From positions 31,260 through 95,259 of the forward strand of contig JAUNDZ010000005.1 of NCBI GenBank assembly GCA_030525825.1: a stretch of DNA of 64,000 nucleotides, read 5' to 3'. The translations under genes and the position numbers were made by a program. How positions within the stretch are numbered: position 1 is the stretch's first letter; each line of letters opens with the position of its first letter. Source of the DNA: Moraxella sp. GTDB lineage: Bacteria; Pseudomonadota; Gammaproteobacteria; Pseudomonadales; Moraxellaceae. Under the pieces are notes generated by a model, which did no database searches, had not been told where the DNA came from, and worked only from the letters and a program-made list of their open reading frames with translations. Below, piece by piece: positions 54,453 to 63,884 of the stretch.

Positions 54453-54953
54453 TTAAGATTTGACTTTGGTGCAGTCAAGTAGTGTGCTGTCGTCCGCTTT
54501 TAGCACTTGGGCTTTATCGCCATCGAGTACCAGCGTCATTGGTTTGTTGTCGCCTTCGATGCCTTCGTTGGTATTAAAGCGTTTTTTGTCGTTTGCGTCT
54601 TGATTTAGGTCATAAGTGATGTCATCGGCGGTCAGATGAGCTTCAATCTCGCCTTCGTGGTTGTGAACGACGATGTGCACGGTCTTATCGCCACATTGGA
54701 ACTTATCGCCTTCGTCATGATGGTGATGGGCGTGGTCATGACCTGCATGGTCGTGTTCGCCATGAGCGTGGTCGTGGCTATGCTCATGCTCGCCATGCTC
54801 GGCAGGTTTTTCTTCCTTAACTTCGGTTGTGGCGACTTGGGCAGGCTGAGTGGCAGCGGCAGTTTCTTTGTCTGCGACAGGCTTGGCAGGTTTTTTCTCG
54901 CAGGCGGTCAGGGCAAGAGCAAGCATGACAGATGGTAGGATAATTTTTTTCAT
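54453..54953 (-). CDS. Histidine-rich lipoprotein with MliC-like C-terminal domain
   Basis: A 166-residue lipoprotein: lipobox LTAC with Cys18. Residues 50-88 hold about 18 His among Glu and Asp (HGEHEHSHDHAHGEHDHAGHD...), a likely zinc, nickel or copper-binding tract. The rest, from KFQCGDKTVHI to LLDCTKV, has two Cys and a pattern reminiscent of the lysozyme inhibitor MliC, though that is tentative. The strong AAAAGGT ribosome-binding site supports translation. A periplasmic metal-buffering role is inferred; no transporter gene lies next to it. Confidence 0.65.
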   Translation of the reverse strand: MKKIILPSVMLALALTACEKKPAKPVADKETAAATQPAQVATTEVKEEKPAEHGEHEHSHDHAHGEHDHAGHDHAHHHHDEGDKFQCGDKTVHIVVHNHEGEIEAHLTADDITYDLNQDANDKKRFNTNEGIEGDNKPMTLVLDGDKAQVLKADDSTLLDCTKVKS

Positions 54954-55097
54954 CTTTTTACCTTTTTAATTTATTCACAAAATAAGTGTTTGCCACCGCT
55001 GAGCGATGACCCGATTAGCCGCTATATTATAACAAACTCTTAGAAAATCGCAACCATTCTTGATAAACATTCTTAATAAGTCGGTTTGTGCCAATCA

Positions 55098-55334
55098 TTA
55101 GAGACCGCCATTTTGCTGATAATAGGCATTTACTTCCACCTTTTGACCGTTTGGCAATTCGCAAATATTGACTTGTTTGCCGTTCACACTGGTGGGATTG
55201 ACAAAGCCTTTTTGTTTTAAACAAAACTCGGTAGCAGGGGTAGAGATGCCCACCATCTGCACGCTTTGGGGTTCAAAGTGGACGGAGCAAGCAGATAGAG
55301 CTGTCAGAGCGATTAGGGGAAATAGCAATTTCAT
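55098..55334 (-). CDS. DUF333 small lipoprotein
   Basis: A 78-residue lipoprotein: lipobox LSAC with Cys16. The rest follows the DUF333 pattern ('putative hemolysin' family): PATEFCLKQKGFVNPTSVNGKQVNICELPNGQKVEVNAYY. The two Cys in the mature part are conserved. No function is established. AAGGTAAG precedes the ATG. Confidence 0.8.
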   Translation of the reverse strand: MKLLFPLIALTALSACSVHFEPQSVQMVGISTPATEFCLKQKGFVNPTSVNGKQVNICELPNGQKVEVNAYYQQNGGL

Positions 55335-55362
55335 AAACTTACCTTATTAAACATATAAACTT

Positions 55363-55776
55363 TCATTTCTGCCAATAAAACAGCGATAAAATCCCTGCGG
55401 CAATGAGTGGACCGACAGGCACACCACGCAAAAAAGCCACGCCAAGCACCGTACCAATCAAAAGCCCTGCAATAACACTCGGCTCAGCGGTCATTAACTT
55501 AACTCCACGACCACCCAAATAAGCAACCAATAGCCCCACCAAAATGGCAAGTAAGGATTTTGGACTGACAAAGGATTTGATAATCACATCACTTTCTAAT
55601 TTACCGCTGGCAATGGGCGTGAGTACGCCAATGGTTAAGATGAGTATGCCCAAACTAAGCCCATATTTATCAAGATAAGGCATTAACACACCATTAAAAG
55701 GACTGACTTTAATGATAATCAAAAAAGCAGTTGCCAAAATAATGGTATTGTTTTGACTAAATACCCCAAGCCCCAT
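55363..55776 (-). CDS. DUF441 (UPF0756) membrane protein, start codon unclear
   Basis: A four-to-five-helix membrane protein close to E. coli Yea[41 protein letters not shown] and [25 protein letters not shown] are family motifs. From the only ATG (55776) it is 137 residues, about 12 short at the N-terminus. The frame runs on upstream to a stop at 55843-55845 and encodes [11 protein letters not shown], which matches the missing family helix, but offers no ATG, GTG or TTG; ATT at 55803 is the best-placed codon. See findings. Confidence 0.8.
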   Translation of the reverse strand: MGLGVFSQNNTIILATAFLIIIKVSPFNGVLMPYLDKYGLSLGILILTIGVLTPIASGKLESDVIIKSFVSPKSLLAILVGLLVAYLGGRGVKLMTAEPSVIAGLLIGTVLGVAFLRGVPVGPLIAAGILSLFYWQK

Positions 55777-55855
55777 TAAAATAAATAAGACAATTAAACT
55801 AATATCAAGACCACTTAATAATTGGCTAAGGTTTGGTATATTTTAAAACCTTTTA

Positions 55856-55886
55856 AAAATGGGGCATATCCCATACACCCCATTTT
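55856..55886 (-). terminator. Terminator of ychF
   Basis: AAAATGGGG / CCCCATTTT with a 13-base loop on the minus strand, 37 bp after the ychF stop, T5 tail. Confidence 0.7.
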
Positions 55887-55922
55887 GATTGACAGACATT
55901 TTAATATTGATACCAAACCTGC

Positions 55923-57014
55923 TTATACATTAAACCTAAAATGCATCACATCACCGTCTTGCACCACATAGGTTTTGCCCTCCAAGCGGTTTTTGCCAGC
56001 CGAGCTTGCTCCTTTTTCGCCGCCATATTCAATAAAATCATCAAAGGCAATCACTTCGGCACGGATAAAGCCTCGCTCAAAGTCGGTATGAATGACCCCT
56101 GCCGCCTCTGGGGCAGTCGCTCCGACTGGCACTGTCCACGCTCTGACTTCTTTGACCCCTGCGGTAAAGTAGGTCTGCATCTTTAAAAGCTCGTAACCTG
56201 CACGGATAACCCTATCCAAGCCAGCTTCCGTCATTCCCATTCCTTCTAAGAACTCTGCCTTTTCGTCCTCGTCCAGCTGGGCAATCTCGGCCTCAATTTG
56301 GTTACAAAGGGGGACGACAATGGCGTTGTCATTTTTGGCAAATTCACGCACAGCGTCCAAATGGGGGTTGTTGTCAAAGCCGTCCTCCGATACATTGGCG
56401 ATATACATCACAGGTTTTAGGGTAATCAGTCCATAGGATTTGATGAGTTTTTTCTCATCATCATCAAGATTTGCCATTCGTGCAGGCTTACCGTCCGCCA
56501 AAAACGGCTCAATCTTATTAAAGACATCAAGCATTGCTTTGGCATCTTTGTCGCCGCCCTTTGCTTTTTTGCTAAGATTGGTAATCGCTCGTGTTACCGC
56601 CTCTAAGTCCGCTAAGGCAAGCTCGGTGTTAATGGTCTCAATGTCGGATAAGGGATTGACCCGTCCGTCTACATGAATGACATTGTCATCATCAAAACAG
56701 CGTACGACATGGGCGATGGCGTCCGTCTCACGAATATTGGCAAGAAATTGGTTGCCCATACCTTCGCCTTTGCTCGCCCCCGCCACAAGCCCTGCAATGT
56801 CCACAAATTCCATACTGGTTGGAATGACTCGCTCAGGCTTTACGATGTCGGCAAGTTGTTTTAAGCGTGGGTCAGGCACAGGGACAATGCCTGTGTTTGG
56901 GTCTTTGGTACAAAAGGGGAAGTTTTCGGCGGCGATGCCTGCTTTGGTGAGTGCGTTAAAAAGGGTGGATTTGCCCACATTGGGAAGTCCGACAATGCCA
57001 CAATTAAAGCCCAT
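55923..57014 (-). CDS. ychF: Redox-responsive ATPase YchF (Obg-like, OLA1 family)
   Basis: A 363-residue P-loop protein of the Obg family with ATP preference. G1 [15 protein letters not shown] at residues 8-22, then [20 protein letters not shown], a coiled-coil insert, the NVSED replacement of the normal G4, and a C-terminal TGS domain ([35 protein letters not shown]). Length is exactly that of E. coli YchF. Confidence 0.97.
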   Translation of the reverse strand: MGFNCGIVGLPNVGKSTLFNALTKAGIAAENFPFCTKDPNTGIVPVPDPRLKQLADIVKPERVIPTSMEFVDIAGLVAGASKGEGMGNQFLANIRETDAIAHVVRCFDDDNVIHVDGRVNPLSDIETINTELALADLEAVTRAITNLSKKAKGGDKDAKAMLDVFNKIEPFLADGKPARMANLDDDEKKLIKSYGLITLKPVMYIANVSEDGFDNNPHLDAVREFAKNDNAIVVPLCNQIEAEIAQLDEDEKAEFLEGMGMTEAGLDRVIRAGYELLKMQTYFTAGVKEVRAWTVPVGATAPEAAGVIHTDFERGFIRAEVIAFDDFIEYGGEKGASSAGKNRLEGKTYVVQDGDVMHFRFNV

Positions 57015-57095
57015 AAGGTTCTCTCTTAGAATGATTTTTGGTTGAAATTGACGAAAATGCGACTATTTTAGCAGACTTTGACAAAAAAATCTTGA

Positions 57096-58310
57096 TTAAA
57101 AGTGCCTAAGCTTCGCTTGATAACGGACGATTTTTTGATAAATCAGTACACACGCCACACACGCCAGCGAAGTGATGGCAAAATAAGCCGTATCGCTGAG
57201 CGTCCCAATCACAAATCCGCCCAGCACCGCCCCCAAAGACATGCCAAATTCGCTCAGGTTTGCCGCCCCAAAATAACTGCCCCGCAGCTCTGGCTTGGCA
57301 AGCTCATCGATATTGACGCTGATGGTCGGAATGACGATGGCTTCACCGATGCTCAATATGAATACAGCCACGCCCCACGCCCACACCGAGCTCATGTCCA
57401 TCACCATAAAGATAAGCTGTGATGACAGCATGACCCCAAGCCCAATCTGAGCCCTACGACTGGCAGAAAATGCCTTTAATAGGCTAAGTAGCGGAAATTG
57501 AAAGATGATGACCGCCAGAAAGTTGATGATATAAATCATCATGATGAACTGGGCGACTTGCTCGATGCCTGACAGACTGATGATTTGTGGTAGGGTAGTG
57601 CCCAGCTGGGCATACACCATGATCATCAAAAAATTGGCAAGCAGCAGATATAAGAACACGCCATCTTGTCGAATAACCCCAAGCATACCGACAAAGTTTG
57701 GCAGATTGTCGCTGCTGGTGGTGCGATGATTGCTAAGCAGTATCGACACCCACAGCAGATAGCCTAGATAAGTAGCGGTGGTGGCAATAAAGATGGCATC
57801 AGGGCTGTTTAGACTGACAATCAGCCCAATGATACCGCCAATCGCCCCTGATACATTGATGAGAAAATAACGCAGATACAAGGCGAACTCTCGCACTTGC
57901 CTGTCTGCTAGGCTGTCGCTGATGATGGCTTTGGCACAGACCTCGATGGCAGGTTGACCCAGTCCCATGAGTGCCATCACCACAAAGAACCACCAAAAAC
58001 CATCGGCAAAGGTTAGCATCAAAAAGCACACCGCCATGAGCAGGCAGCCTGCCACCAGCATCACTTTGCGACCAAATTTGTCCGACAGATAGCCGATATA
58101 AATGCCCATCACCGCAGAAATCGCTGCCGACACACCAAGCAGTAGCCCAACGCTAAACGCTGACTCGCCCATCTGTTGATTTAGTATAATAATCACAAAC
58201 GGCCACGCCATAAAATAAGTAATGCGAGACAAAAACTCACCAAGCAACATCGCCCAGACCGTCTGGCGAAACTGCCTTAGTAGAGCCAATGATGAATGGC
58301 GTGTGCTCAT
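57096..58310 (-). CDS. MFS transporter
   Basis: A 404-residue major facilitator with about 12 membrane segments. The loop 2-3 motif GYLSDKFGRKVMLVAG and the helix 5 region FALYLRYFLINVSGAIGGIIGLIV are typical of drug/proton antiporters of the MdtG/YdeR type. Substrate cannot be inferred. AAGGATATGTC is the ribosome-binding region. The 238-bp gap to 58549 holds divergent promoters only. Confidence 0.85.
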   Translation of the reverse strand: MSTRHSSLALLRQFRQTVWAMLLGEFLSRITYFMAWPFVIIILNQQMGESAFSVGLLLGVSAAISAVMGIYIGYLSDKFGRKVMLVAGCLLMAVCFLMLTFADGFWWFFVVMALMGLGQPAIEVCAKAIISDSLADRQVREFALYLRYFLINVSGAIGGIIGLIVSLNSPDAIFIATTATYLGYLLWVSILLSNHRTTSSDNLPNFVGMLGVIRQDGVFLYLLLANFLMIMVYAQLGTTLPQIISLSGIEQVAQFIMMIYIINFLAVIIFQFPLLSLLKAFSASRRAQIGLGVMLSSQLIFMVMDMSSVWAWGVAVFILSIGEAIVIPTISVNIDELAKPELRGSYFGAANLSEFGMSLGAVLGGFVIGTLSDTAYFAITSLACVACVLIYQKIVRYQAKLRHF

Positions 58311-58548
58311 GACATATCCTTATGGTTGTAGTTTTGGCTGTACTTTGGTTTGGGTGTATCAGATGGGGATGGGGGATGGGCAGTATTCATGATGGTGCTG
58401 ACAAAATTTCTTTTAAAATTATCGGCATATTTTATAATATTTTTATCAAAAAAACATGACGACAGATAATTTTTCTGTTAGGATAACATTGCTTTTATCC
58501 CTTTGTTAGGCGGTCTGTCATCGCCATCATTCATACAAGGAGTGTTTT

Positions 58549-59553
58549 ATGAAGTCTTTTTCTTTATCTCAATCTAAATCCAAACTATCAACACTAATTA
58601 CGGTCAGTCTAATGTCATCGACGATTGCTCTGATGGGTGTTGCCCATGCTAATACCGCCCAAAATAAAGACGCTAAGCCTGAGCATTCATCCGCCAAGCT
58701 CCTAAAACAAAACAGTACAGAAGAGATTCTAAAAAACGCACCAGCCGACGCATGGCAAACCATCCCACAGTCCAAGCTCGTCTATGTAACGCTTGGCGAT
58801 GACAAGCGGGTGATTTTTGAGCTGGCAGAAGAGTTCGCCCCTGCTCATGCCGACCGCATTCGCCTGCTCGCCAAGCAAAATTTCTGGGAAAATGCGTCTG
58901 TGTATCGTGTGCAAGATAACTATGTGGCACAGTTTGGTTGGTTTGACTTTGCCAATGACAAAGACGGCAAAGAACTGCCTGACAATGCCAAAGATAGACT
59001 GCCCGTGGAAGTTGTCCGACCTGTAAGCGAAGTAAACTTCGTGGCTCTGCCAGACATTGACCCTTATGCTGATAAGACGGGCTTTGTGGGTAATTTCCCT
59101 GCCAGTATCAAGGACGGTCAAGCGTTCGCCTTGCATTGCTATGGGGCGATTGGCGTGTCTCGTGATGTGGGTGCAGACAGTGGCACGACGGCGGATTTGT
59201 ATGCGGTGATTGGTCAGCCTGCTCGTCATCTTGACCGTCAAATCGTGGTCGTTGGGCGAGTGCTACAAGGCATCGAGCATCTTAGCAGCTTAAAGCGTGG
59301 CGATGGTGTGATGGGTTTTTATACCAATCCTAGCAAAGACGGTACATCAATTAAGCATATCCGTACAGGCGATATGCTACCAAAGAGCGAGCAGGTGGAT
59401 TTTACTGTACTGCGTTCGGACTCGCAGGCATTCATGCAACTCATCGAAGAGCGTCGCCGCCGTACAGGCGAGTGGTTCATCGCACCGCTGCCGACACACA
59501 TCGACCCATGCTATGTGCCACAGCAAATCAAAGCCACCAACAATGACAAGTAG
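58549..59553 (+). CDS. Periplasmic cyclophilin-type peptidyl-prolyl isomerase
   Basis: A 334-residue protein with a signal peptide of about 34 residues ending GVAHA. The cyclophilin fold starts at about residue 75 (LVYVTLGDDKRVIFELAEEFAPAHADRIRLLAKQNFWENASVYRVQDNYVAQFGWF). The active-site consensus FxRxxxxFMxQxG is altered: VYRVQDNYVAQFG keeps Arg and Gln. Later SRDVGADSGTTADLYAVIGQPARHLDRQIVVVGRVLQGIEHLSSLKRG fits family members of about 300 residues. Probably assists folding of envelope proteins. Confidence 0.85.
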   Translation: MKSFSLSQSKSKLSTLITVSLMSSTIALMGVAHANTAQNKDAKPEHSSAKLLKQNSTEEILKNAPADAWQTIPQSKLVYVTLGDDKRVIFELAEEFAPAHADRIRLLAKQNFWENASVYRVQDNYVAQFGWFDFANDKDGKELPDNAKDRLPVEVVRPVSEVNFVALPDIDPYADKTGFVGNFPASIKDGQAFALHCYGAIGVSRDVGADSGTTADLYAVIGQPARHLDRQIVVVGRVLQGIEHLSSLKRGDGVMGFYTNPSKDGTSIKHIRTGDMLPKSEQVDFTVLRSDSQAFMQLIEERRRRTGEWFIAPLPTHIDPCYVPQQIKATNNDK

Positions 59554-59594
59554 TACGACAAATCAACCTTTTAATGATGGTTAGACGGATACAA

Positions 59595-59633
59595 ATAAGC
59601 ACAACAGTTTGTCATTACAGCTTTTGTGCTTAT
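59595..59633 (+). terminator. Hairpin after the cyclophilin gene
   Basis: ATAAGCACAA / TTGTGCTTAT, perfect 10-bp stem with a 19-base loop. It lacks a T tail, so termination is uncertain. Confidence 0.45.
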
Positions 59634-59654
59634 TAAAAACTTGTGCAAAAAAGG

Positions 59655-59683
59655 GTGCAAAATCCGCTATTGCTTGTTATAAT
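59655..59683 (+). promoter_or_regulatory. Promoter of ndk
   Basis: GTGCAA (59655-59660), 17-bp spacer, TATAAT (59678-59683). Confidence 0.55.
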
Positions 59684-59748
59684 ACAAGGTGTTTTACAAA
59701 TATCTGTAAAATCTTTTTATCCCTTTAATCATTATTAAGGAAATTATC

Positions 59749-60180
59749 ATGGCAATCGAACGCACTTTATCTATCATCAAGCCAGACGCAGTTGGCAAAA
59801 ACCACATCGGCGACATCATTGCTCGCTTTGAAAAAGCAGGTCTAAAACCAGTTGCGGTTAAATACAAGCATCTAACTCGTGAAGAAGCAGAAGGCTTCTA
59901 TGCAGAGCATAAAGAGCGTGGTTTCTTTAATGACCTAGTGGCATTCATGACTTCAGGTCCTGTGGTGGTATCTGTACTAGAAGGCGAAAACGCTGTTCTG
60001 GCTCACCGTGATATCCTAGGTGCAACCAACCCAGCCGAAGCCGCTGCTGGCACCATCCGTGCAGACTTTGCGGTAAGCATCGATGAGAACGCTGCTCACG
60101 GCTCTGATAGCACCACTTCTGCTGAGCGTGAAATCGCTTACTTCTTTGGTGCAGACGAGATTTTCCCACGCACTCGTTAA
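59749..60180 (+). CDS. ndk: Nucleoside diphosphate kinase
   Basis: A 143-residue enzyme equilibrating NTP pools. [15 protein letters not shown] at the N-terminus; the phospho-His lies in [20 protein letters not shown]. Codon use is strongly biased, as in highly expressed genes. Upstream of rlmN as in many gammaproteobacteria. Confidence 0.98.
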   Translation: MAIERTLSIIKPDAVGKNHIGDIIARFEKAGLKPVAVKYKHLTREEAEGFYAEHKERGFFNDLVAFMTSGPVVVSVLEGENAVLAHRDILGATNPAEAAAGTIRADFAVSIDENAAHGSDSTTSAEREIAYFFGADEIFPRTR

Positions 60181-60220
60181 TCAATGCTGGGCAGTCTGAC
60201 TGCTACAGACATGGTAAAAG

Positions 60221-60250
60221 ACAGCTTGCCGCTTGGTGAGCTGTTTTTTT
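60221..60250 (+). terminator. Terminator of ndk
   Basis: ACAGCT / AGCTGT with a 12-base loop and T8. Confidence 0.75.
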
Positions 60251-60318
60251 ATTGCTTGATGTGATTGTTATGATGGGCGGATGATGGGGCATCTTGATGG
60301 CATTGATACGGAAAATTC

Positions 60319-60347
60319 ATGACTTTATTTAAAAATTTTAGTATAAT
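60319..60347 (+). promoter_or_regulatory. Promoter of rlmN
   Basis: ATGACT (60319-60324), 17-bp spacer, TATAAT (60342-60347). Its predicted start (about 60354) falls 5 nt before the first ATG of rlmN. Confidence 0.5.
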
Positions 60348-60358
60348 GTGCTGTTTTT

Positions 60359-61585
60359 ATGATTATTTTATCGCCAATGACATCAACACACCCCATGAGT
60401 AAAATCCCTGTACATCAAGACAGCCAAACAGACACCAACGATAAAATCAACCTACTGGGTATGTCCAAGGAAGCATTGGGCGAGTTTTTTGTGTTGCTTG
60501 GCGAAAAGCCGTTTCGTGCCACGCAGGTGATGAAGTGGATTTATCAATTTGGTGTTACAGATTTCTTTGAGATGACGAATATTTCTAAGAAACTGCAAGA
60601 AAAGCTGCACGAAGTGGCGTGCGTCGTACCCCCTAAGGTAAAGTTTAAAGAGTTTAGTAATGACGGCACTCGTAAATGGGTCTTTGAAGTGGCGGGTGGT
60701 TCGCTCGTTGAGGCGGTGCTAATTCCTGCCGAAGACGGCAAGCAATTTGGGAGAAAGACGCTTTGTATCAGCTCGCAGGTAGGCTGTGCTTTGGATTGCT
60801 CGTTTTGTAGCACAGGCAAGCAAGGTTTTGAAAGGGATTTGACCGCCAGCGAAATCATCGGTCAGCTGTGGGTCGCCAATCAGTCCTACATGGAAGATGT
60901 TGCCCCCACCGAGCGTGAAAACCGAGTAACCAATGTCGTCATGATGGGTATGGGTGAGCCGCTGTTAAACTATGAGCCTGTGGTAGCCAGTATGTCGCTC
61001 ATGCTAGACGACCACGCATTTGGGCTGTCCAAGCGTCGTGTTACGCTATCGACATCGGGTGTGGTGCCAAAGATGTATGACCTTGCCAAGGATATTGATG
61101 TGGCACTTGCCATCAGTCTGCACGCCCCAAATGATGAGCTTAGAGATGAACTGGTGCCGATTAACAAAAAATATCCGCTAAGCGAACTCATCAAAGCCGC
61201 CAAAGCCTATGTCTATGATGAAAATCCACGCCACAAAAAGCATGTAACCATCGAATATGTGATGCTCGCTGGCGTGAATGACAGCGACGAACACGCAAGA
61301 CAGCTTGTGGCGCTATTAAAGGATTTGCCAAGTAAGATTAACTTGATTCCATTTAATCCGTTTCCGCACGCTCCGTACGACCGTTCAAGCAACAACCGCA
61401 TCCATGCGTTTAGCAATATCCTAAATAACGCAGGCTTTGTCTGCACCATTCGTCAGACTCGTGGCGATGACATTGATGCGGCGTGTGGGCAGCTGGTAGG
61501 TCAGGTCGCTGACCGTACTCGCCGTGCCAAAAAATGGCAAGAAAGCATCCAAAAACGCCAAAGCGATGCCAACGCATCACGCTGA
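60359..61585 (+). CDS. rlmN: Dual-specificity 23S rRNA/tRNA adenine-C2 methyltransferase
   Basis: A 408-residue radical-SAM enzyme that methylates A2503 of 23S rRNA and A37 of some tRNAs. Cluster motif [11 protein letters not shown], the [10 protein letters not shown] and [12 protein letters not shown] motifs, and the mechanistic Cys in [50 protein letters not shown] is the typical N-terminal part. The first ATG sits almost at the predicted transcription start, so initiation at Met 60377 or 60395 is equally possible; only variable residues are affected. Confidence 0.95.
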   Translation: MIILSPMTSTHPMSKIPVHQDSQTDTNDKINLLGMSKEALGEFFVLLGEKPFRATQVMKWIYQFGVTDFFEMTNISKKLQEKLHEVACVVPPKVKFKEFSNDGTRKWVFEVAGGSLVEAVLIPAEDGKQFGRKTLCISSQVGCALDCSFCSTGKQGFERDLTASEIIGQLWVANQSYMEDVAPTERENRVTNVVMMGMGEPLLNYEPVVASMSLMLDDHAFGLSKRRVTLSTSGVVPKMYDLAKDIDVALAISLHAPNDELRDELVPINKKYPLSELIKAAKAYVYDENPRHKKHVTIEYVMLAGVNDSDEHARQLVALLKDLPSKINLIPFNPFPHAPYDRSSNNRIHAFSNILNNAGFVCTIRQTRGDDIDAACGQLVGQVADRTRRAKKWQESIQKRQSDANASR

Positions 61586-61613
61586 TTTGCCAAAGTGTGT
61601 AAAGATTGTTAGA

Positions 61614-62261
61614 ATGAAGCAGCGTATCTGTCAGCACAGCATGAGCAAACTCGATAAAATCGCCATGGTATCCATGACGGTGCTGATTGCTGCCTGTCAG
61701 CACACACAATCTGTATCAGAGCGTACAAGTAGGACGGCTGCCAAAGGTGAGCTTGCAACGACTTATACACAGCTTGCCGAGCAGTATTTGCAGCTTGGTA
61801 GGGTGGATGATGCCAAAAGACAGCTGGATTTGGCGATACAAGCGGATGCTCGCCATGCAGGTGCATATCGCACCCTAGCACGAGTGTATCAAGCAACTGG
61901 TGAAGAAGAGCACGCACAGCTTGCCAAGAGCTATTATCAAAAGGCGTTATCGTTGGATGATAAAGACATGCAGACACACTATGACTATGGCGTGTATCTG
62001 ACGGCTCGTCAAGAGTACGCATCGGCACTCATGCACTTTGAACAGGCGGCAGGCGAGATTGGCTTTAATGGGCGACTGGCAGCGATTGAAAACATCGCCT
62101 ATGTGCGTAACACCCTGTGGGAGAGACAGCCAACCAAGGCGAATTTGGATTTGGCGGTGGTGGCATTTGAGCGAGCGGTGCGAGCTGGCAGCTTAAATGC
62201 AGAGCTGCTTAGCCAAGCACTGTATCTAAATACCCAAAAAGACAAACAAGCCCAAAAATAA
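61614..62261 (+). CDS. pilF: Type IV pilus biogenesis/stability lipoprotein PilF (PilW)
   Basis: A 215-residue outer-membrane lipoprotein that helps PilQ secretin assembly. Lipobox IAAC with Cys28. TPR repeats follow: LATTYTQLAEQYLQLGRVDDAKRQLDLAIQADARHAGAYRTLARVYQATGEEEHAQLAKSYYQKALSLDDKDMQTHYDYGVYL. Start between Met 61614 and Met 61641 is undecided. Position between rlmN and ispG is the conserved pilF locus. It implies that the organism makes type IV pili, though no other pil gene is in the window. Confidence 0.9.
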   Translation: MKQRICQHSMSKLDKIAMVSMTVLIAACQHTQSVSERTSRTAAKGELATTYTQLAEQYLQLGRVDDAKRQLDLAIQADARHAGAYRTLARVYQATGEEEHAQLAKSYYQKALSLDDKDMQTHYDYGVYLTARQEYASALMHFEQAAGEIGFNGRLAAIENIAYVRNTLWERQPTKANLDLAVVAFERAVRAGSLNAELLSQALYLNTQKDKQAQK

Positions 62262-62312
62262 ACCGTAATTTAACACCAAAATCACATTGTATATCGACTG
62301 TTGGAAAGTATC

Positions 62313-63431
62313 ATGACTCATCACAGCCCCATCACTCGCCGTCCCACTCGCAAAATTATGGTCGGTAATGTCGCCATCGGTGGCGATGCTCCCATCAGTG
62401 TGCAGTCAATGACCAACACCGACACTTGCGATGTTGATGCCACAGTCGCCCAGATACAGCGGTGCGTGGACGCAGGGGCGGATTTGATGCGTGTCTCCAC
62501 ACCGACGATGGAGTCTGTACAAGCCTTTGGCGAAATTCGCAAAAGAGTGTCTGTACCACTGATTGCCGACATTCATTTTGATTACAAAATTGCCTTGGCG
62601 GTGGCAGAAAATGGGGCGGACTGCTTACGCATTAACCCGGGTAATATTGGCAATGAACAAAAAGTGCGTGAGGTCATCGCCTGTGCCAAGCACCACAATC
62701 TACCCATTAGGATTGGAGTCAATGCAGGCTCACTAGAAAAAGACTTACAAAAAAAATATGGCGAACCGACAGGCGAGGCACTTTTGGAGTCGGCAATGCG
62801 TCATATTGACATTCTTGACCGCCACAATTTTGACAATTACAAAATCTCGGTCAAAGCAAGCAATGTCTTTTTGACGCTGGACGCTTATCGGCTGATTAGT
62901 CAGCAAGTGGATTGCCCGCTTCATCTTGGTGTAACAGAGGCAGGCGTGTATCGCACAGGCACGGTCAAGTCGGCGATTGCGTTGGGTGGGCTTTTGCTTG
63001 AAGGCATTGGCGATACCATGCGGATTTCGCTGGCTGCCGAGCCAGAAGAAGAGATTAAAATCGGCTTTGATATTTTAAAATCTTTGGGCATTCGCTCTAA
63101 TGGCGTAAACTTTATCGCTTGTCCGTCTTGTAGTCGTCAAGAATTTAATGTCATTAAAGTAATGACCGAGCTTGAAGCACGCCTTGAAGACATCAGAGAG
63201 CCGATGGATGTGTCGGTGATTGGCTGTAAGGTCAATGGACCCGGTGAGGCAAAGGAGGCGGACATTGGCGTGGTGGGGGCAAGCCCCAATAGTCTAGTGT
63301 ATAAAGAAGGCAACAAAAGCCATCTGATTGATACCGCTCGCCTTGTGGACGAGATCGAGGCAATGGTGCGTGAAAAGGCAAGGGTGTTGGCGGAGAAAAG
63401 GGCGAATGAGATTGTTAGGGTGGCTCAGTGA
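62313..63431 (+). CDS. ispG: 4-hydroxy-3-methylbut-2-enyl diphosphate synthase (flavodoxin)
   Basis: A 372-residue [4Fe-4S] enzyme of the MEP isoprenoid pathway. TIM-barrel part with [19 protein letters not shown] and RINPGNIG; cluster Cys in [12 protein letters not shown] and [18 protein letters not shown]. Start at 62313 after GGAAAG. hisS, usually next, is not present; a lipoprotein gene overlaps its 3' end instead. Confidence 0.97.
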   Translation: MTHHSPITRRPTRKIMVGNVAIGGDAPISVQSMTNTDTCDVDATVAQIQRCVDAGADLMRVSTPTMESVQAFGEIRKRVSVPLIADIHFDYKIALAVAENGADCLRINPGNIGNEQKVREVIACAKHHNLPIRIGVNAGSLEKDLQKKYGEPTGEALLESAMRHIDILDRHNFDNYKISVKASNVFLTLDAYRLISQQVDCPLHLGVTEAGVYRTGTVKSAIALGGLLLEGIGDTMRISLAAEPEEEIKIGFDILKSLGIRSNGVNFIACPSCSRQEFNVIKVMTELEARLEDIREPMDVSVIGCKVNGPGEAKEADIGVVGASPNSLVYKEGNKSHLIDTARLVDEIEAMVREKARVLAEKRANEIVRVAQ

Positions 63432-63884
63432 TAAGGGTGTTTTGGTAGTTGTGGCGAGTATGATGCTAACGGCGTGTGTAGCCATTCATAAAACTCACGC
63501 ACAAAGGTTAGTGCAAAACAGTATGAAATATAGCCCTAAAACTGCCAAAACCCATATTTTTCTTATGATGCGGGCAGAGTGCAGCCACTTGTTGGTGTTA
63601 GATTAACCCTGTCAATGCATCAAGGTTGTTTGGTCTCTGGTAATGATGATTATGCGGTGTTGGTTTTTCCAGACAACATCACTTCTTGGAACGAACAAAC
63701 CCAAACCTTAACAGTTGGCGATATTCAGTTAAAAGTTGGTGATGTATTTAGTTCCAATCTTGTGTATCAAGGAATTTATGCCGATAAGCCCTACTTACCA
63801 TTAGCTAAGGTGGCAGATGAGATGTGTCTAAATGAAGGTCAAAAGATGATTTATCTTGGCAGTATTTTGGTTGTAGGCGATTAA
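63406..63884 (+). pseudogene. Lipoprotein gene with probable frameshift
   Basis: Two frames appear to be parts of one gene. The first (63406-63606) starts inside ispG and encodes a lipoprotein signal (VVVASMMLTAC, lipobox LTAC) and about 40 further residues. The second, one base out of phase, is open from 63540 and runs to 63884; it encodes PYFSYDAGRVQPLVG... through VVGD without its own good start. Joining them near the A4 tract (63547-63550) or T5 tract (63557-63561) gives about 158 residues. A missing base in the genome or an assembly error would explain it. I do not recognise the family. Confidence 0.55.
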
